Positions 60,610-64,000 of a stretch of 64,000 nucleotides of DNA are shown here, in pieces; position 1 is the first letter of the stretch; the number at the start of each line of letters is the position of its first letter. A program made the translations under genes and the position numbers. Source of the DNA: Haloferax sp. Atlit-12N (lineage in GTDB: Archaea > Halobacteriota > Halobacteria > Halobacteriales > Haloferacaceae); the NCBI RefSeq assembly GCF_003383095.1, contig NZ_PSYW01000002.1, positions 930,001 through 994,000 on the forward strand, read 5' to 3'. The notes under the pieces were generated by a model, which saw only the letters and a program-made list of their open reading frames with translations, did not search any database and was not told the origin of the DNA.

Positions 60610-60745
60610 AAACGAACAGTTGTAATATATTTCTCAATCCCCAAATATGTTGTTGTAGTTATATTTCTCGTGCGCCCGTGTGTTCGTGGTATTCCGTTCA
60701 GGGGAGCACCTTTGGGAACTTATGACAGATTAGTTAAGTGTAGTT

Positions 60746-61327
60746 ATGATTTCTCTTGCGGTTACTGAAGAACTGCGTGAACAGGCACAGAAAGATGGCA
60801 TCGAGGCTGGTGAGGACTATAACAGAACAAAGAAAGAGCGAGACTTCGACCGATATGTCGGAGACCTCGGGGAACTGGCGTTCAAGCAAATCTTAGAACA
60901 AAATACGAATTTCGAGTATAAACACCTCGGCGGAAAGAAAGATGCGGATTTTGTCGTAGAAGGTTTTGAGGTAGATGTGAAGACTCGAACGGTGATTGGT
61001 GAGAATAAGAAAGACCTCATAGTCCCCGCAGACCTCCCAGATGGTTTCCACGATTTCTATGTTCTTCTGCGGTGCGTGTACGCTGAAGATGATGATTTGG
61101 AAGACCTCGACCGACACGAACGAACTATTGAAGCGTTAGAATTCATCGGTCTCTGGAATAAGCGAACTATCGAAGAGAAAGGTGAGTCGTTCAATCCACC
61201 GTGGGTGCAAGGACGGTCTTCAGATAATAATCGATATACAGTCATCTGTGATTACGGGACGCACGCTGACTTGATGGACTTCGCCCCGTTGATGCAGGCA
61301 CAACAGCAAGCACAGCCCGCTGACTGA
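60746..61327 (+). CDS. PD-(D/E)XK nuclease-like protein
   Basis: 193 residues. GDLGELAFKQIL (Glu43) and KKDADFVVEGFEVDVKTRT (Asp68, Glu75, Asp77-Val-Lys79) form the usual PD-(D/E)XK core order. Archaeal viruses and plasmids carry similar single-domain nucleases for recombination or DNA processing. The C-terminus has a Gln/Ala tail. It ends 24 bp ahead of composite repeat B, which could be its substrate; that link is speculative. Confidence 0.7.
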   Translation: MISLAVTEELREQAQKDGIEAGEDYNRTKKERDFDRYVGDLGELAFKQILEQNTNFEYKHLGGKKDADFVVEGFEVDVKTRTVIGENKKDLIVPADLPDGFHDFYVLLRCVYAEDDDLEDLDRHERTIEALEFIGLWNKRTIEEKGESFNPPWVQGRSSDNNRYTVICDYGTHADLMDFAPLMQAQQQAQPAD

Positions 61328-61350
61328 TTCAGTTCTTTTCTCGTGCAACT

Positions 61351-61533
61351 CTTAACCAACAACTCCCCTCCATAGCGTGCTGTGTTGGTTAAGAATCTCC
61401 AGAGAGTACAGGCTCGCCACGGAGTCTTTCTAAGTCGCCCTACCTACGGAATTCGTAGAGTACTAATCTTCTACTGGTTGAACATCGGGAGTAGCGGGCG
61501 TGTGCGTATCCCCGAGGCAGACCTGTGTTCTCT
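61351..61533. repeat. Composite repeat B
   Basis: A 183-bp counterpart of repeat A. It has CTTAACCAAC (61351-61360) with GTTGGTTAAG (61384-61393), then GAGAGTACAGG (61402-61412) and the partner CCTGTGTTCTC (61522-61532). The two 11-bp arms pair through two G-T wobbles where A has an A-C mismatch, so base changes are mostly tolerated by pairing. GGAGTAG and a GCGT-CCC block in the middle are shared with A. It fills the gap between the nuclease and the convergent Tat-protein operon. Confidence 0.8.
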
Positions 61534-62227
61534 ATCGATTGATTCGGTCTCGAACGATTGGGATGTGTTCGATGGTATCGCCGACGATGCCTTTCGCTCG
61601 GAGGCGCTTACTCCCGAGAATCTCGATGTAGTTCTTTTCGCACGGGCACACGAGGTCGTAGTTCATCTGAGCGTGGGCGTGAGCGGGATGACGCACCCAC
61701 TCTTGTTCATCCTCATCGTAGGTCTCCCAGAGAATTGCATCGAAGTCGGTATCGAGGTCGTAGTTCAGGTGGGAAGATGTATCGCTTACGCCTAGCCGTA
61801 GGAGGTCAACTTCACCAAGATATTCAGCGTCACCGAGGAAATCCTTGCTCGGATTGTACGGGACGACCCTATCTGTGAACTGGACTTGTTCGGTGTGGCC
61901 GTCTTCCGTGATGGTTAGCGTGTAGTCGGCGATTGGCTCTTGCTCGAAGAAGTGATACACATCATCTTCATCGTCCGACTCGTTCGGCTCGTCCAGGTGC
62001 GGAGCGTGGATGATGTGGTCGCCGTCATCTGTTCGACCGTGGATGGTGAGGTAGTCGCCTCGACCTGATGGAACGGATAGAGAGAGGACTGTGCCTGACT
62101 CGTACCGTTTGATGTACGCTCCTGCATCTATCGGGTCGTAGTTTACCGAATTCAGGTCGGCGTGGGGGATTGCACTCGGGACGAAGCCTGCCGCCCCAAC
62201 TGTCTTGAGGTAGTTGCGTCGTTTCAT
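61532..62227 (-). CDS. Tat-signal secreted protein 1
   Basis: 231 residues from the ATG at 62227. Signal: MKRRNYLKTVGAAGFVPSAI. The exported part is beta-rich and acidic (YDPIDAGAYIKRYESGTVLSLSVPSGRGDYLTIHG). It has a CPC motif near the C-terminus (YDLVCPCEKNY). Its stop lies in the right arm of repeat B. Last gene of a five-gene operon from 63930. Unknown function. Confidence 0.7.
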   Translation of the reverse strand: MKRRNYLKTVGAAGFVPSAIPHADLNSVNYDPIDAGAYIKRYESGTVLSLSVPSGRGDYLTIHGRTDDGDHIIHAPHLDEPNESDDEDDVYHFFEQEPIADYTLTITEDGHTEQVQFTDRVVPYNPSKDFLGDAEYLGEVDLLRLGVSDTSSHLNYDLDTDFDAILWETYDEDEQEWVRHPAHAHAQMNYDLVCPCEKNYIEILGSKRLRAKGIVGDTIEHIPIVRDRINR

Positions 62228-62775
62228 AGTTTTCTCTGAACCAGTTGCTTGACGACTTTGTTCCGCTCTTTTCGATTCTCGAACTCGACCCACTCGCCGT
62301 CAATAACTACAGTACTACCTCCGTCGTCCCTATCTAACTGTACAGTCAGCGTCCAATCATCGACCGTATACGATTCATACGCATATCCAGCATCTTCTCC
62401 ACGAACCCGCCTCTCATACTCAACCCGAGTCATAGCTTGTCGGAGAAATCGAACCGCACCTGAAACAGTCTCGAACCCATATCGTAAGCGACCAACATCG
62501 GCAATAACCTGCGACCTACCTTCTGTATCAGGTGGGTGTTCCGTGTATGTGATAGATGGGAACGGTGATTGATTTGAATATATTGAATAGATATGCTTCC
62601 CGACGGATTCTGTGTCGTGCTCTTTGAGTTCTACTTCAACTCCTTTGATTGATTCAGGAACTCGCCGCTTGTACTGCTCAGGCGTGATGTGCCTGCCTGT
62701 GTCCGTGCGTGCGAGTGGGAGCGTGGGCGTGAGTGCGATACCACCGACTGAGTAGATGTACTGTCGCCTGTTCAT
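62224..62775 (-). CDS. Tat-signal secreted protein 2
   Basis: 183 residues from the ATG at 62775: MNRRQYIYSVGGIALTPTL is a Tat-type signal. The following domain HITPEQYKRRVPESIKGVEVELKEHDTESVG resembles DHLTPDEFRQQIPDQIGNYEGGITHEGETNSSG of the next gene, so the two are paralogues. Both contain a Tyr/Arg-rich helical-beta part (VRFLRQAMTRVEYERRVRG). Overlaps both neighbours by 4 bp. Confidence 0.7.
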   Translation of the reverse strand: MNRRQYIYSVGGIALTPTLPLARTDTGRHITPEQYKRRVPESIKGVEVELKEHDTESVGKHIYSIYSNQSPFPSITYTEHPPDTEGRSQVIADVGRLRYGFETVSGAVRFLRQAMTRVEYERRVRGEDAGYAYESYTVDDWTLTVQLDRDDGGSTVVIDGEWVEFENRKERNKVVKQLVQRKL

Positions 62776-63329
62776 ATTCGAGATTGCACCTCTTCGTTCA
62801 CGAACTCGTTCCGTGCGATTTGGTCTTCGAAGCTGTGGAGGTCTCCGTTGACCCACGCTCGATGTTCTTTCCCGTTCTCTCGGAGGTCGTACTCGGTGCG
62901 AACCCGATACCCATCGCTAAACTCGTAGGTGATGTATTCGAGGTTGCCGTCCCTCAGCTGTTCATACTGCACATCCACTTTCGAGAAGAAGCGAGACAGA
63001 CGATTCACCGTTTCAGAGAGTGACTCAGGATAGTGGTGCGTGCAGTGCATCATCGCTATCAGCTGCGGGTCGTTCTGCTCGATGTACTGTATCCCGACGG
63101 GCCACGCCGAGTCTTGATACGAGGCGATGAGAAGTGTGCCTGAAGAATTCGTCTCGCCCTCGTGCGTGATTCCGCCTTCATAATTCCCTATCTGGTCGGG
63201 AATCTGCTGTCGGAACTCGTCGGGAGTGAGGTGGTCGGATTCCTCTATTTCGCTAAGGATGCCACCGCCGACACCAACTGGTACGGCCACCGATGCGCCA
63301 ACCGTCGATAGGTATTGTCTCCTGTTCAT
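62772..63329 (-). CDS. Tat-signal secreted protein 3
   Basis: 185 residues: MNRRQYLSTVGASVAVPVGVGGG signal, then the domain shared with protein 2 (SDHLTPDEFRQQIPDQIG), MMHCTHHYPESLSETVNRLSRFFSKVDVQ, and an end that again is charged. A small exported protein with no lipobox. Part of the 63930-61532 operon. Confidence 0.7.
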   Translation of the reverse strand: MNRRQYLSTVGASVAVPVGVGGGILSEIEESDHLTPDEFRQQIPDQIGNYEGGITHEGETNSSGTLLIASYQDSAWPVGIQYIEQNDPQLIAMMHCTHHYPESLSETVNRLSRFFSKVDVQYEQLRDGNLEYITYEFSDGYRVRTEYDLRENGKEHRAWVNGDLHSFEDQIARNEFVNEEVQSRI

Positions 63330-63664
63330 AGTCTAAATCCCGTGATTGCTGAGAGTACGATTGCGATGAAGTGGGCGGCGACGACCGAAGCGGTGAACAC
63401 TCCCATCGAGTAGACCGCCACATCGACTGAGAACTCGTGCGTGAACTGTGCGATTATCGGCGTCGTCACCCAACCCGACACGAGCAGTAACGCCATCAGG
63501 CGAGTCTGCAGGAGTAAGACATACACATAGACGCCGAGGGCGACGGTCGCCACGACAGGGTATATCTTGTGTAGGAGGACGGCGGCTGTGCTGGCGACGA
63601 GGTTGATGAAAAACAGCGGGAACAGAGAGAACACTCCGAGTCGGTCTCTGAGGATGAGCGGCAT
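63326..63664 (-). CDS. Four-helix membrane protein
   Basis: 112 residues with four hydrophobic stretches (VFSLFPLFFINLVAS, VATVALGVYVYVLLL, LMALLLVSGWVTTPII, VFTASVVAAHFIAIVLSAI). It sits between a small acidic protein and the three Tat proteins with 1- and 4-bp overlaps, so the five products are made together. Unknown family. Confidence 0.6.
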   Translation of the reverse strand: MPLILRDRLGVFSLFPLFFINLVASTAAVLLHKIYPVVATVALGVYVYVLLLQTRLMALLLVSGWVTTPIIAQFTHEFSVDVAVYSMGVFTASVVAAHFIAIVLSAITGFRL

Positions 63665-63930
63665 CAGTCATCACTCAGAAGGATGGAGTGCAAGTCCTGC
63701 TCCTCTAACATCTCCATCTCGCCCCGAATATGGTAGCGCATCAGGGACTCCATCTCGTCCGAGACGATATCGGCGAGTTCGCCTACAGACTCATCTACGG
63801 ATTTGGCTTCGACCGAGAGTTTTCCCGCCCGCATCTGCAGTTCGTTTGGTTTTCGGCGGTGCGTCGAATCGTTCTGACCTGACCCGTCATCATCACTTGG
63901 GTTCTGGTCGTTAGAATCTGATTCGCTCAC
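63664..63930 (-). CDS. Small acidic protein heading the secreted-protein operon
   Basis: 88 residues: an Asp/Ser/Asn-rich start (SESDSNDQNPSDDDGSGQND), then ELQMRAGKLSVEAKSVDESVGELADIVSDEMESLMRYHI, which is mainly helical. The upstream 70 bp to the window end hold GATATAGTAG and the TTTAGCTAAA palindrome (63981-63990), so promoter and operator are probably there. Confidence 0.55.
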   Translation of the reverse strand: MSESDSNDQNPSDDDGSGQNDSTHRRKPNELQMRAGKLSVEAKSVDESVGELADIVSDEMESLMRYHIRGEMEMLEEQDLHSILLSDD

Positions 63931-64000
63931 ACGACATACTATGTGGAGAGCCGATATAGTAGCTGCCAGCTCTCTGATGTTTTAGCTAAATCTACTGAGC

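Larger units (their letters stand above)
33190..64000. mobile_element. Integrated plasmid or pleomorphic-provirus-like element (right end not in window)
   Basis: From just after infB to the window end nearly every gene is unfamiliar, and GC content is much lower than on the left. An integrase at the left edge, an MCM helicase with palindromic repeats, a restriction-modification pair, a virus-like membrane-protein/ATPase block and many overlapping small genes define a mobile replicon. No terminase, portal, tail or icosahedral capsid gene was recognised. The left border at 33168-33217 is inferred from composition. A tRNA-like sequence at 34888-34957 offers another possible border. Confidence 0.85.

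Noticed and set aside
33168-64000. Tailed-virus provirus
   Set aside because: No terminase, portal, major capsid, tail or tape-measure protein was recognised among the genes in the window. The unseen right end could change this.
33168-64000. CRISPR array
   Set aside because: The palindromic clusters are few, AT-rich and unevenly spaced, with no spacer-repeat periodicity and no cas genes.

Overview
The window is haloarchaeal chromosome, very probably from the genus Haloferax. The first half is GC-rich and codes for acidic proteins. It carries Tat-type lipoproteins and archaeal genes such as Pus10, TrmY, Nob1, aIF5B, SecD/SecF and the short haloarchaeal malate synthase that sits with isocitrate lyase. 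The gene assignments come from reading translated sequence; no database search was run.

Chromosomal part (1 to about 33.17 kb). From left to right it holds a lipoprotein cut by the window edge, an iron-type substrate-binding lipoprotein with two DtxR-like boxes, a gene-free stretch of tandem repeats ending at tRNA-Pro(CGG), trmY, an ABC exporter, an SppA-like peptidase pair, and an ABC-2 exporter pair. The glyoxylate bypass operon (aceA-aceB) follows, then small membrane or lipoprotein genes, pus10, rnhB, secF-secD, a phospholipid-synthase/PHP/VTT run, pgi and a CPBP protease. An IS1341-type insertion whose tnpB has an in-frame stop comes next, and then nob1, a PRC-barrel gene and infB (aIF5B).

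Mobile part (about 33.19 kb to beyond 64 kb). Right after infB the base composition drops clearly and almost all genes become unfamiliar. It starts with a ribbon-helix-helix gene and a tyrosine integrase. A tRNA-like sequence, a large two-part membrane glycoprotein and a block that looks like a membrane-virus or vesicle module follow. That module has a secreted, C-terminally anchored protein, a small two-helix membrane protein, a large membrane protein and a P-loop ATPase. Next is an operon of small regulators (cold-shock domain, winged helix, zinc-finger and a divergent TATA-binding-protein homologue). A second ATPase-like protein with a broken Walker A starts a run of small membrane proteins and two membrane-anchored zinc-ribbon paralogues. 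The replication module consists of an AbrB-like and an RHH/coiled-coil protein plus an MCM helicase, flanked by palindromic AT-rich repeats. The right part holds an N4-cytosine methyltransferase with an MvaI/BcnI-like endonuclease, a PD-(D/E)XK nuclease and three Tat-signal secreted proteins. The right end of the element is outside the window. No terminase, icosahedral capsid, portal or tail gene was recognised, so an integrative plasmid or a pleomorphic/vesicle-type provirus fits better than a tailed provirus.

The least explained signals are all in the element. The first is a roughly 180-bp composite repeat (copies A and B, 16.4 kb apart). It contains an inverted pair TTAACCAAC/GTTGGTTAA followed by an inverted pair of a 23-bp sequence, and that sequence also stands alone at two operon ends. 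The second is three intergenic hairpins with a tRNA T-loop and stems that change in a base-pair-preserving way. The third is three clusters of a GCTGCTAATTAGCAG/TTAGCAGCTGCTAA palindrome. The fourth is the element-borne TBP homologue, which lacks one of the two usual DNA-kinking phenylalanines in each repeat.
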